DNA of 20,329 nucleotides from Chromera velia (GCA_018398765.1 JAHBMJ010004188.1:1-20329); one strand, 5' to 3'; positions 8,653-17,875 are shown, counted from the first letter of the stretch. Numbers and translations: made by a program. Notes: a model not told the origin generated them from the sequence alone.

Positions 8653-10184
8653 TAGTATGTGGATGACTCGTCCAATACTGGCTGGTTGTGCCAGCTGCGA
8701 GCATGGCTGCGCGAGTTAGTCAAGAGGGGGCCCGCGGCAGGGTATGTAGTGAAGGTGGACAAGTTGATCCTTGCAGTGCTCCCGAAGTTTCTGCAGAAAG
8801 CCAAAAAGATTTTTACAGAGTTCCCCGACCTGTAGATAGTAGAGGAAACGCGTCTTCTAGGAGGACACGTAGGCATGGACGCACACAGAGAGAAATGGGT
8901 GCAGGAGAAGGTGAAAAAGTGGGCCGGAAGCGTGGAGAGAGTCGCAACAGCAGCAGAATTTGCCCCACATGAAGCATACGCAGCCTGTTCCAAATCCCTG
9001 CAGCACAAATCAAAGTTTGTGGCGAGGGTAGTACCAGGGGTGGGGGGACAGATAGGGCAGCTGGAAGGCACGATCAGAGACCGCCTCATCCCCGCCCTGA
9101 TGAAAGGACGATGGAACGGAGGGCCCCCCACCCAACACGACGTATGACTAAGAGACGTTGCTGCCCTCCCGGTCTGACTGCTAGGCTTAGGCATCCCCAA
9201 ACCCACCAAAACAGCGGACAGGGACTACAAAACCTTAGCTGCAGCCAGTGAAGCGATCATAGAGGCCATCTTTCGAGGAGAGGACATAGACGCAGATGAG
9301 CATGTGAAGAGGGGGCAGAAGGCAAGGGCAGCCCACAAAGAAGCAGTAAAAGAAGCAGTAGAGAAGGAGTGGGAGAGGTTAGGCAGCCAGTCAGGGTAGG
9401 TAGCCAATAAGGACCAGTATGAGGAAGTCAGGCAGTCAAAAGAAAAGAGGCAGTCAGGATGGCTGACGGCCACCCCCCTGAAGGAACACGGAATGAATTC
9501 CGGGATACGATGATAATCCGATATCAGGGGAGGGTAAGGGGGGAGAAGAGCAGATGTGAGGGATGTGGGGGAAGGTGGAGTCTGCAATACGCCCTTAACT
9601 GCCCAGTAGGGGGACTGCCCACGTTGCGACATGACGAAGTTAACCGTACGTGGGCGAGTCTAGCAGCGGAAGCATACCCCGCAGGAGCGGTCCACACAAA
9701 GGAGCCGATCATTAGGGAGGAAGGGGAGGTGCAGGGATGTCCGGCGCTAAGGGGGGACTTCCAAGTCCGGGGGGCCTATGCTCTACAAAGGCTGGCAATT
9801 TTCGATACCAGGGTGATAAACCCACACGCCGCCTCGAGGGAGAAGGTGACCTGGACTCAAGCCCTCAAAGCAGCAGCAGAAGAAAAGAAGAGGAAATATG
9901 GGCAAGCAAGCGCAGACAGAGGGTGTGACTTCACCCCACTCATGAGTGCGGTCGACGGAACGATGGAGGGGGAGGCAAAAATGTTCTTGAAGAGGGTGGC
10001 AGAGCGATTAAGTGAGAAATGGGGGCAATACGTGAGCAAGACGTGCGGCCGGATCCGAGCCCGACTGCAGATTGCCCACCTCAGGCTGAAAGCGGCAAGC
10101 TGCATTCGGGGGACCAGAGGAGTGCAGGGGGAGGGCTGGGAGGAAAGAGGAGTAGGCAGTGCGCTGGTCATGACTGACGGGTAG

Positions 10185-10440
10185 GAAGTACTTAGCAAAT
10201 GCCGAAGAAGGCATTCGGACGGAGGAGCGTCAAGTATGAGGTCGCATGAGAGAGAGAGCTAGCAGCGAGAGCAGTAATCAGGACAGAAGGAAGAGATGAA
10301 AGACGTATAGGCCAGACGCTAAGAACAAACTTTAAGTCAATGCCCGCCTAACTCTTTATAGTTCTTTCAAACCAAGCTAGGCTCAGACGCAAACTGTGAT
10401 GCAATCTGCATTCATGTCACATTAAGTCAATACCCCTAGC
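10185..10440 (+). other. 3' untranslated region of the non-LTR element
   Basis: A hairpin AATGCC-GAAGAA-GGCATT lies at about 10,198-10,215, shortly after the ORF2 stop. Such 3' stem-loops are recognised by the RT in several LINE families. A word TTAAGTCAAT-G/A-CCC occurs at 10,332 and 10,422, the two copies differing by one transition in the shared core. No coding content is seen. Confidence 0.45.
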
Positions 10441-10620
10441 AATGCCCACAGATTAATCATTTAATCTAACTTAGGTTCGAGATCTAGCTTAGGTTTTTTT
10501 CTATGTTTTTTTTTTTTAATATTTTTTTCTGGATTATTTTTGAATTTATAAAAGGCTGGGTTAAGTTAGGTAAAAATCTAGATAAAACTATCAAGGTAAA
10601 AACCTACTTTGAAATTAAGC
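10440..10620. other. AT-rich stretch with an inverted repeat, no gene
   Basis: AGATTAA-TCAT-TTAATCT at 10,450-10,467 forms a 7-bp stem, followed by T-rich DNA at 10,493-10,517. This may mark the 3' border of the non-LTR element or the start of AT-rich flank. No coding pattern. Confidence 0.45.
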
Positions 10621-11155
10621 CTGTGCAGAGGCTCTACCAGCTAGTCTACGAGAGGCTATTCCGCAGGACTAACCTCATCCTTCAACTAATCGAGATCAAA
10701 ATCGAGACCACAGAGATTCCAAACAGGATCCCACAAGTCGAAAGGGAAGACACAACAGGAGCGTGCAATACCGGCAAAGACAGTCATCTGCATCCAAAGC
10801 AGCATACAGAAGATCATGAATCGAGTTAATCTCTCCATGTTATATGCCACGCAAGTCAGTTCATCCATTCAGGCGCTTCGTGCAATTGTTATACCATGAA
10901 ACACCGAGAAAACATACTCATAGACAAATGCATGGAGCATACTCAACCCTTGGGAAGCTTCTTCTGTGTGGTGAGGATGATGATTTTAGAGAAAAACCCG
11001 GCGTTGTGGCGGCACAACAAGGGCAGTCCGGACATACATGTAAGGTGCGTTTTATGCTTGCAAAACAAGTGCATCTTCCTGTTCGAAATACAAGCAAGAG
11101 AGAACTACGTCCCTGTATGAGTATGCGTATGTGATGTATGTATTTATATATACAT
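10620..11155. other. no gene recognised
   Basis: Several plus-strand frames are open for 70-110 codons (10,503-10,829; 10,844-11,134; 10,896-11,120) but overlap in different frames. None shows motifs I know. The stretch could hold a broken gene or element fragment; I cannot support a call. Confidence 0.4.
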
Positions 11156-11159
11156 ACAT

Positions 11160-11294
11160 ATGTGTGTGAGAGAGAAAGAGAAAGAAAGAGCAAGAGAGAG
11201 AAAGAGAGTATATGCATGCATGCGTGTGTGTGTGTGTGTGCGTGTGTGTGTGTCTTTGCATCTGTGTCTTTGCATGTGTGACTGTGTCTGTGCG

Positions 11295-11344
<50 letters not shown>

Positions 11345-11478
11345 TGTGTGTGTATGTGTGTGTGTCTCTCTGTGTGTGTGTGTGTGTGTGTGTGTCTGTG
11401 TGTGTGTGTCTGTGTATGTGTCTTTGTATGTGTGTGTGTGTGTGTGTGTGGGTGTGTGTGTGTGTGTGTATGTGTCTT

Positions 11479-11520
<42 letters not shown>

Positions 11521-11525
11521 TATGA
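11160..11525. repeat. GA/GT/CT dinucleotide microsatellite cluster
   Basis: GA-rich DNA (11,164-11,210) passes into long GT runs broken by CT runs (11,215-11,521), with an internal longer-period repetition of the type TATGTGTCTTTGTATGTGTG near 11,414-11,485. Poly-Thr/His and Cys/Val ORFs across it on both strands are artefacts of the repeat. Confidence 0.95.
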
Positions 11526-12641
11526 GCGTATGTGCGTGTCCATCCCATCTTCCCGTCTCTGAGCTGGACGTGCTTGTGTATTGTGCAAAGCTGCACGAAT
11601 TTTTTGGCGAACATACAAACAGCTGAGTTGAGAACGCTTTTGCGTTTAACGAGAATCGCACAATTGGGTTACCACCCTACACAATCAAAGAAGAGCAAAC
11701 TCACCGCCCTGCGCATAGTCCAGCCTGTCCACCCCCAAGAAGACCCGATAGAAGTCCAAATCCTCCCCTATCGGCACCTCCTTCTCGGCCTCTCTTCTCA
11801 ACCAGATCTTTGCCTTTGCCACACTCCTCTCCCGTCTATTGGAGAACAGACGAAGAATCCGCACCTCTTCGGGAGAGTTGGCCCCGAAATTCATGACAGA
11901 GCGCGGACGTCGACGGAGAGCCCGTCCAATTCAATTCACGCCGTAGAATAATTTTCCCCTGCTGCGACCTCACATGAGGACCCCCGAGATTCGAAACACT
12001 TTGTGTGACACTCGGATCATCTGCATAGAGAACCCAATTTAATCAATCAGCACTTTGTGTCCCGCACTAGAATACTCAACCAGCCGTGCTAGTGGGGAAT
12101 CTGCGATACCATCTCTGTACCGGAAATGAGCCTGGGACCTGGGTGCTAGCTCAGTCTGAACATACGGAAGCCTTCCGCGCGCGTCGGAGTGGTTGTCTGT
12201 GCTGTCTGTCTGCCGCAACACGCATGAGAGTTGAACCAACGGACCTTCGAACGCGTTTGACTCGCCGAAACTCCCCACGGAACCTTGCCCTCCCAGGATG
12301 GTACGTTGTCAACTTGTCATTGAGGTGGGCTGGAGCTGGGGGTGCATGGAGACGGAATGCGGTATACGGCCAGAGACGGCGTTCCATCAGAGACGGCGCG
12401 GTCAATTCGGAGACGGCTTGCAAGCGTATATAGACGGGATACACCCAACCAGTTGGGTGAGTGCCTCGGGGGGCCATTTAGGGGGTCGGCCATAATTTGA
12501 TTGCATGTTGGGCATGTCTTGCCTGCAATGCATGCATAGGCAAATGGCGGGGGCCACGGCAACGTACGAAAAATTTGCTTTTCGGGACCACGCATGAACA
12601 CATATACAATTAACTCCTTGCGAGTTATACTGGAGGGGTAC
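11526..12641. other. intergenic stretch, no gene recognised
   Basis: Only short overlapping ORFs are present. One minus-strand ORF of 69 codons (11,685-11,894) has protein-like composition but no known motif. The word GAGACGG recurs four times between about 12,348 and 12,417. A hairpin ACCCAAC-CA-GTTGGGT lies at about 12,444-12,459. Nothing here supports a gene call. Confidence 0.4.
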
Positions 12642-12656
12642 CAGGCTTTCTAGACA

Positions 12657-12743
12657 CCACGGCGTTTACGGTCAAACGCCGCGGTGCCGCGGAGCGGCAC
12701 CAAGCGTCACAGAGCGCCCGAAGGGCGTACCGCGGCGTGCCGC
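12657..12743. other. cluster of four consecutive GC-rich hairpins
   Basis: Within 87 bases lie CGGCGTTT-ACGGTC-AAACGCCG (12,660-12,681), GGTGCCGC-GGA-GCGGCACC (12,683-12,701), CGCCC-GAA-GGGCG (12,715-12,727) and GCGGC-GT-GCCGC (12,732-12,743). They lie just inside the left end of the candidate hAT-like element. The last resembles ACCGCGGC-GTA-GCCGCGGT near the right end. No ORF or RNA family is recognised. Confidence 0.7.
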
Positions 12744-12779
12744 AGTTGTAAAACCTTGAAGAAAGGGGGGAACCGCAGT

Positions 12780-13317
12780 ATGATTGTTCCGGTCTTTACC
12801 TTTTCTGAGGTAAGTTGAACCAAATTGTTTATTGAGGGTTTGTGAATGTATAGCACGTCCCAGCATACCGGCCGTTAGTTCGCACGGTATTGGGTATCGT
12901 GCTTAGGCCAGTTTCTTCCTAATCTACCCTAATCTATCCACCCTTAGTTTCTGACTCTGCCTGCCTCTCTATCGCGTTTTTTTCCCTAGTTTCTCTTTTA
13001 CATCAACTTTAATCGCCCCTGCCAGCCCGAAATTGACCTGGAATCACTTAACTCACTTTCAAGTAACGACTTTTTAACAAACAACTCTTCCTGTCCGATT
13101 TTTTTTTTCTCTCTCCAACCCTTTACTTCTTTATGCTTCTCCATCATTCTTCGTCCAGTCAATCAGCTCGGTCTTCACTTCACCCTGTCTTTTACTCGCC
13201 GTTGGCGTCCCCGGCCCCCTGCGTGGGGACAGAGAACGCTGCCACGTCACAAGCCAGTAATGGCTCCGCTTGGAAAGGACCCCTTCTCCCTTTCCATGAG
13301 TAAATGGAAGAAAACAC
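12780..13317. other. left interior of the candidate DNA element, no gene
   Basis: This pyrimidine-rich, non-coding sequence runs up to the nested LTR element. A GTCCCC...GGGGAC inverted repeat lies at 13,207-13,230 and GGAAAGG...CCTTTCC at 13,271-13,294. No coding content seen. Confidence 0.5.
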
Positions 13318-13777
13318 TGCTTTGTCCCTCCTGTCCGGCCACCTTATGGCATCCAGACAGAAGGTAAAGCGAGGATAAGAACCTTAGGGAAGATCTAAAG
13401 AAGGAATGTGAGCAACACTCATTTAGGCAGCAGTTTACAGAAGGTTTAGCTCTAGAGCTATCTGGGATTCCAATCAGCTAGGTTCATTCTATCATTGCAC
13501 AATCTCTACTTATGCTCCCCTCTGTTCCTCTCTCTCAGAGTCTTAGACTCCCGATCTATACCAAACAGACATTAGACTCAAACAATGCTATCCATTGCTC
13601 GAGTGACATATTGCATACTTGAATACGAAGGTCAGACTCGATTTCAACGACTTTGATCGACGCGCGCGACATGTACGAAGCAAAGCGCGGCGGCAGAATG
13701 TGGCGCGGCATGCTGGCTCACTCAGTCATGGCGCATGCGAAGGCTCAAAGGGCGGCGCTACAGGGTAGGACTCCACA
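13318..13777 (-). repeat. LTR of the non-autonomous element, left copy (3' LTR)
   Basis: This 460-bp copy starts TGCTTTGTCCCTCC and ends GGACTCCACA on the plus strand. It aligns without gaps to 15,345-15,804 at a constant offset of 2,027 bases, with 18 substitutions (3.9%), all transitions. If each change is read as C-to-T on one strand, 12 occurred in this copy and 6 in the other. Confidence 0.9.
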
Positions 13778-15344
13778 GATCCCCCCCGGCCACGAACAGG
13801 AAAATCGCGTCCTCGCGATCAACAAATGAAGAGACCGAGCATGAGCTTCAATGCCCAAAGTGGATCTCATCCAAGTCGCCGTAGACATTGTCAGAGCTTC
13901 AAAAACTTTATCTTAATGGCATTTGTGTCAAAATATTCAAGGCGCCACGTATATCAGAACAATCTCAAAGCGCCACGATATGTGAGGCGTGCTCGCAAAT
14001 CTAAGATCACCCAGAGATAGGCACGCGATGCAGATATTGGTGGCACCAATAAAAGCACCTGTTCAGCGCCTGTGTATCTGTCGTTGACCGGAAGACTCGA
14101 TCGGAGTTATGGGTTCCCAGCACCAGCTAGTTCAGGAGCACGGCGGCCAACGTGTGCATCCAACTCGGCGTCATCGAATTGTTAACAGCTGCAAAGGGAT
14201 GTAGACAAAAAAAAAGGGTGCAGCTACACACTGCTCCACTCATGGCTTCCTGAAAGCCTGTTTGCGTGTCGGCCATCCTCGTTCTTACTAAGCTACCATG
14301 CCAAACCAAGTGACTTCAGAACACTCTGTCATGACCTCACTCTTCGAGATGCATTGCTCTAATTTTTCAATCGTTTGCTTCATAAGCAGCTATCACCAGC
14401 TTCAAATCCTTCCACCTTCTCACTGTCAGTTGAGAAGAACGGTGCAACCGGGGTTTACCAACCCATCATAGGGGAACCCGGCCACGCGGTAGTAGTCACA
14501 CACTTGACTTTTCGTACTTCAGGCCTGCCGTTCCCTCAGGGGCATCAAATACATCCAATGCCTTCTGGCTTAACATGAAGATCGAAAGTGCAAGTCTTCT
14601 CAGCTTCTGACGGCGTGTCACTCTGCAGCAGAAAGAACTCTCTCAGCTCTGCTCTTTTGGAGGGAAGTCCCGACGATTTCATGTGCATGTGTACACAATG
14701 GATGGAGTGGTTGTAAGGCCGTGGCACACTCAGCCTCCTGCTAAGCGCCCATACCTTTCGTATCATTTCAATACAAAAGGATTATCGCACAAAGGTGCCA
14801 ACCACCGTGAATAAGTGCACACACCGCCTGACAGAGTCAGACCACATACGGACAGTCGTTCATGTACAGACACGCACGCAGCAAACAGCAGAGTCAACGC
14901 CGGACATGCACACGCCGGTTCCGACCGATCAGGTACAGAACTAGTCATACACTCATAGAACAGCAAGCAAAAGAAGCAATCTACTGGCCGTTTCATTTGT
15001 GATGTACTCGTAGACGGCAATCTCCATGAGACGGAGTCACTCGAAAGTCTAAGTAATACCAACCAACATCTCCACGATCGGTTCCATGCATGCAGAGGTC
15101 TCCGATCCACTTCTCCAATCAGGAACGCCACCCCGAGTTCTCAGTCTACCACGATGATCTCGAAAAGAGGGCTCTGGGCAGCTTGGGACACAAGGGGACG
15201 CTGAATTCCCCTACTCACGGTCTTTGCCTGACCGTGCCTGTATCGTTGCAATCGGCTTTCAACTGTTGCGCAAAAGGAAGATCTGATCTCCATCACAGAA
15301 GGAAAATGAGAGTCGACACTCATCGAGCTGAGCGGTCACCATAA
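13778..15344 (-). other. interior of the non-autonomous LTR element, no coding capacity
   Basis: Minus-strand ORFs of 122 codons (14,763-15,131) and 73 codons (14,545-14,766) are the longest on that strand, and plus-strand ORFs do not exceed 84 codons. None carries retroelement motifs. The interior is therefore probably RNA only, with packaging and priming signals near the right LTR. Confidence 0.6.
15330..15341 (-). other. candidate tRNA primer-binding site of the non-autonomous LTR element
   Basis: The plus strand reads GAGCGGTCACCA, ending in CCA as a tRNA 3' end does, then three bases, then the LTR. The minus strand gives LTR-CA-TTA-TGGTGACCGCTC. The primer tRNA is unknown; a match to a host tRNA gene would confirm it. 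Confidence 0.5.
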
Positions 15345-15804
15345 TGCTTTGTCCCTCCTGTCCGGCCACCTTATGGCGTCCAGACAGAAGGTAAAGCGAG
15401 GATAAGAACCTTAGGGAAGATCTAGAGAAGGAATGTGAACAACACTCATTCAGGTAGCAGTTTACAGAAGGTTTAGCTCTAGAGCTATCTGGGATTCCAA
15501 TCAGCTAGGTTCATTCTATCATTGCACAATCTCTACTTATACTCCCCTCTGTTCCTCTCTCTTAGAGTCTCAGACTCCCGATCTATGCCAAACAGACATC
15601 AGACTTAAACGATGCTATCCATTGCTCGAGTGACATGTTGCATGCTTGAATACGAAGGTCAGACTCGATTTCAACGACTTTGATCGACGCGCGCGACATG
15701 TACGAAGCAAAGCGCGGCGGCGGAATATGGCGCGGCACGCTGGCTCACTCAGTCACGGCGCATGCGAAGGCTCAAAGGGCGGCGCTACAGGGTAGGACTC
15801 CACA
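15345..15804 (-). repeat. LTR of the non-autonomous element, right copy (5' LTR)
   Basis: This copy is the partner of 13,318-13,777. It retains a CpG-rich block around 15,681-15,722 that is nearly identical in the left copy. As the 5' LTR on the minus strand it would carry the promoter, but I see no clear core promoter signal. Confidence 0.9.
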
Positions 15805-16038
15805 GCACGTTTGCTACCACAAATCTCTGCAAGGTGCACAACAGAATTTTGAAGCAAATTGATCAGCAATTGATCAAATTTATCATTGAAACACCTTTAA
15901 AAAAATTTTGTGGCACCTGCGGCACGCAGAAAAAACCGTTTTGACAGTATGTGGGGCTATGTCCCAAATGGGAGGGGGCGCCGCCGTGGAGAGGCCTGGA
16001 GGGAACCGCGGCGTAGCCGCGGTGCTAAAAATGGCCGC
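15805..16038. other. right interior of the candidate DNA element, with an 8-bp-stem hairpin
   Basis: The perfect hairpin ACCGCGGC-GTA-GCCGCGGT lies at 16,005-16,023. Upstream is AT-rich sequence with TTGATCA words (15,859-15,879). No coding content. Confidence 0.5.
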
Positions 16039-16059
16039 TCTAGAGAGCCTGAAGGGCAC

Positions 16060-16481
16060 GTATCATGAAGAGCGAAGTATATAATATTATAATGCGATCG
16101 CGGCTCCGTGCGAGTTGCTTGAGGGGCATATTTTGGAATTTGGGCGACACTGACTGTGATGGAGACAGAACCGAATCCCCCCCCCAAAAATGAAAAAATG
16201 CGTTATGCGGATGCGTGCGATCTGAGGGCCTCTCGGCTGATCTCAGCAGAGCTGAGCTGCCCCCCGAGGCGACGGGATGTAGACGGGGGTCAATGTGATG
16301 CAGTGAATGTGTACTGAATGCTCTCTGCTCTTCATGTGCTCTTCTATTGCTCTTCGTCACTGAGTCATGCTTTTCCATTAGACTGGCAGATTCCAGTTCT
16401 TCTTGCATATGTATATAGAACCCGAAACTCCTTGCCGCCTGCATCCCCCCACCCGAAACTCCTTGCCAGATCGAAGGATCG
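16060..16481 (+). other. upstream region of the kinase-like gene
   Basis: No ORF of interest. A C9 run lies at about 16,176-16,184. A TATA-like word (TATGTATATAGAA) lies at about 16,408-16,420, some 65 bases before the ATG. A 16-base direct repeat CCCGAAACTCCTTGCC occurs at about 16,421 and 16,452. These are possible promoter or leader elements; none is proven. Confidence 0.35.
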
Positions 16482-17403
16482 ATGGAGACGGGAGCAAGCT
16501 CAAAGGACGAGAAGGGAAACGCACAGGCTGAGGAAACCGTTTCCGCCCCTCCCAAAGGACCTCAATGGCCCGGTTTGCCTGAGTACTACGAGATCAAAAA
16601 GATAACTAGCACGAGTACCACTGGTACGCCTTTTGAAACTTTTCTTTTTTTTTCTTGCCCCGACTCTCTCCCGCTCGCTCTCTCCCACTAACCCTCACTG
16701 GCACACCACTCATCCATTCATCACTCACCCGCCCATGCACCCACATCTCTCGCGTCTTTCAGCTCACGTCTCACTTTACTGCAGCTGTTTCTACGTCCAA
16801 CATGCACGCGTCCATTCGTGTATGTATGCGCAGTGAACGTGTACGACAGCCACATGTGCAGAAGCATGATGAGGAGGTATGCGCGTAGGCACGCACGGCG
16901 TGTGGGAGGATTTCTTTGACCCGCAGCGTCCGAAGTAGACGAGAATCCGAAGGACAATTTCACACACATTGATAAAGGAAAGATGAATTTGTGTCGGGCT
17001 CTGCAGGGGCAGTGGCTGAGTGTATTGACGTGAGGAGTGGGAAGACGGTCATTGCGAAGAGGCTGCAGCGTCTTTTCTCTTCAAAGGACGAAGAATGGAG
17101 GGAAGCAGGAACGGACTTAAAAGAGATCGCTCTGCTGAACAAACTGCAGCATCCTGGGGTGATCAGACTGCGTGCCCCCCGACTTGGACAAGTCAGTCAG
17201 ACTGCTCTCCCTCCCTCCCGGCCGGTGCGTGTACATGTACTTGTTTCTCTCTGTCTCCGTCTCCGCCTTTTTGCTTTTGACTAGTTAGCGGTCCAAAATT
17301 CTGTCTAGAAGAGCGTTTGCCCCTTTCTATTCCTCTACCACCTCTCTCCTTTCACGGTGTGTATGGAGAGAGAGAGAGAGAGAGAGAGCCGACTCTCTCT
17401 GTC

Positions 17404-17438
<35 letters not shown>

Positions 17439-17825
17439 GAACGTGCACGCCCCCCCTGTCCCTTCCCGTGCCTCTGCTGCAGTTTCGACGAAATCTACCT
17501 GATCATCGAATCAACAGACGCGGACTTAAAGAAACTGTCACAGACTGCGGGCGTTTCCTTGGCAGAAGAGCATGTGAGTGAGTGATCGAGTCATGCGTGT
17601 TGTTTCTCTCTTTCTCTTCTTTTTTTCTGTTCCAGTCAGTGTCTCTCTCCTCTGCATTCTTCGGCTGGATCCATGACTTCTTTAGGTTTTTGTCTCTTGT
17701 GTGGGTGGGGACCCTTTGACAGTTATCGGTCTCTTGAAAGAGGGCGCCTGTTTGTCTCTTGTCCTTCTCGCCTGCTCTCTTGCGTTTGACTCAATCTTGC
17801 AATCCCGGCCTTCTTTCTCTCTCTC

Positions 17826-17875
<50 letters not shown>

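Larger units (their letters stand above)
5431..10184 (+). pseudogene. ORF2 of the non-LTR retrotransposon: reverse transcriptase polyprotein, 13 stops and one frameshift
   Basis: One frame (codon starts at 5581, 7381, 8641 and so on) carries the whole protein to about 9490. A one-base deletion or equivalent then moves it to the frame ending at 10184. Domains in order: a C2H2-like finger (VTVCPVCNFCSDVFQRFLH, 5593-5649); a 14-residue repeat; a charged region; the RT core with DQLCSGLMGG (7357-7386), motif A LLIDTKNAFN (Asp at 7483), motif B QGDP (7654-7665) and motif C YVDD (8656-8667); a thumb-like region ending IPKPTKTADRDY; and a C-terminal C-x2-C-x11-C-x9-H motif (from 9555) followed by a nuclease-like block with FDTRVINP. 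In-frame stops begin at 6157, 6649, 6910, 6967, 7420, 7435, 7717, 8005, 8653, 8833, 9145, 9175 and 9397; a TGA at 5539 precedes the finger. Active RTs copy the element RNA at the target site; this copy cannot be functional. Confidence 0.85.
4140..10490 (+). mobile_element. degenerate non-LTR retrotransposon (LINE-like), two ORFs
   Basis: A GC-rich block on the plus strand between AT-rich flanks encodes two disrupted ORFs in the usual LINE order. ORF1 (about 4148-5419) is a low-complexity protein with a Cys-rich motif. ORF2 (about 5431-10184) has reverse transcriptase motifs and a C-terminal Cys/His motif followed by a nuclease-like region, the order seen in elements with a restriction-like endonuclease (R2/NeSL-type layout). 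From memory, the block around YVDD and the CEGCGG...RHDE...FDTRVINP pattern match a retroelement family abundant in marine invertebrate and protist genomes; this was not searched. No poly(A) tail is evident. T-rich DNA near 10,493-10,517 and the return of AT-rich sequence suggest the 3' end, but both ends are approximate. Confidence 0.8.
13318..15804 (-). mobile_element. complete non-autonomous LTR element (2.49 kb, TRIM/LARD-like)
   Basis: Two 460-bp direct repeats, each running TG...CA, bound a 1,567-bp interior. On the minus strand the first LTR ends in AAAGCA and is followed after three bases by a candidate primer-binding site TGGTGACCGCTC. The other LTR is preceded by a G-rich run (GGGGGGGATC) that could be the polypurine tract. 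Flanking 4-mers are ACAC (13,314-13,317) and GCAC (15,805-15,808), a possible target duplication with one transition. The interior has no ORF above about 122 codons and no Gag or Pol motif, so it would depend on proteins from another element. The gag element in this window is one speculative candidate, since its primer site also starts TGGTGAC. It lies inside the candidate hAT-like element. Confidence 0.8.
12642..16051. mobile_element. candidate hAT-like non-autonomous DNA element, split by a nested LTR element
   Basis: The left end CAGGCTTTCTAGA (12,642-12,654) and the right end TCTAGAGAGCCTG (16,039-16,051) are inverted repeats with 12 of 13 matches, the mismatch being a transition. Immediately outside lie AGGGGTAC (12,634-12,641) and AAGGGCAC (16,052-16,059), an 8-bp near-duplication differing by two transitions. 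An 8-bp target duplication and a CAG terminus are typical of hAT elements. Both ends carry GC-rich hairpins just inside, and CGCCGCGGT-G/T-CC occurs 22-25 bases inside each end. Removing the nested LTR element leaves about 0.92 kb with no coding capacity. Inverted 13-mers with one mismatch arise by chance in 20 kb, so the call depends on the combination. Confidence 0.4.

Noticed and set aside
10503-10829. 108-codon plus-strand ORF starting in the T-rich run
   Set aside because: The start falls in low-complexity T-rich DNA and no family is recognisable. A different frame over the same DNA looks equally protein-like.
10918-11661. Long Thr/His-rich ORFs on the minus strand and Cys/Val-rich ORFs on the plus strand
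   Set aside because: They are translations of GT/CA microsatellites, open in several frames at once.
12110-12270. Possible tRNA (GCTAGCTCAGT-like A-box word)
   Set aside because: No B-box at the right distance, and the arms do not pair into a cloverleaf.
17169-17482. GC-AG intron 2 as the preferred model
   Set aside because: It restores frame but removes residues expected between the VIRL and FDEIYLI blocks. The GT donor at 17,192 with one extra C explains spacing and phases better, although RNA data are needed.
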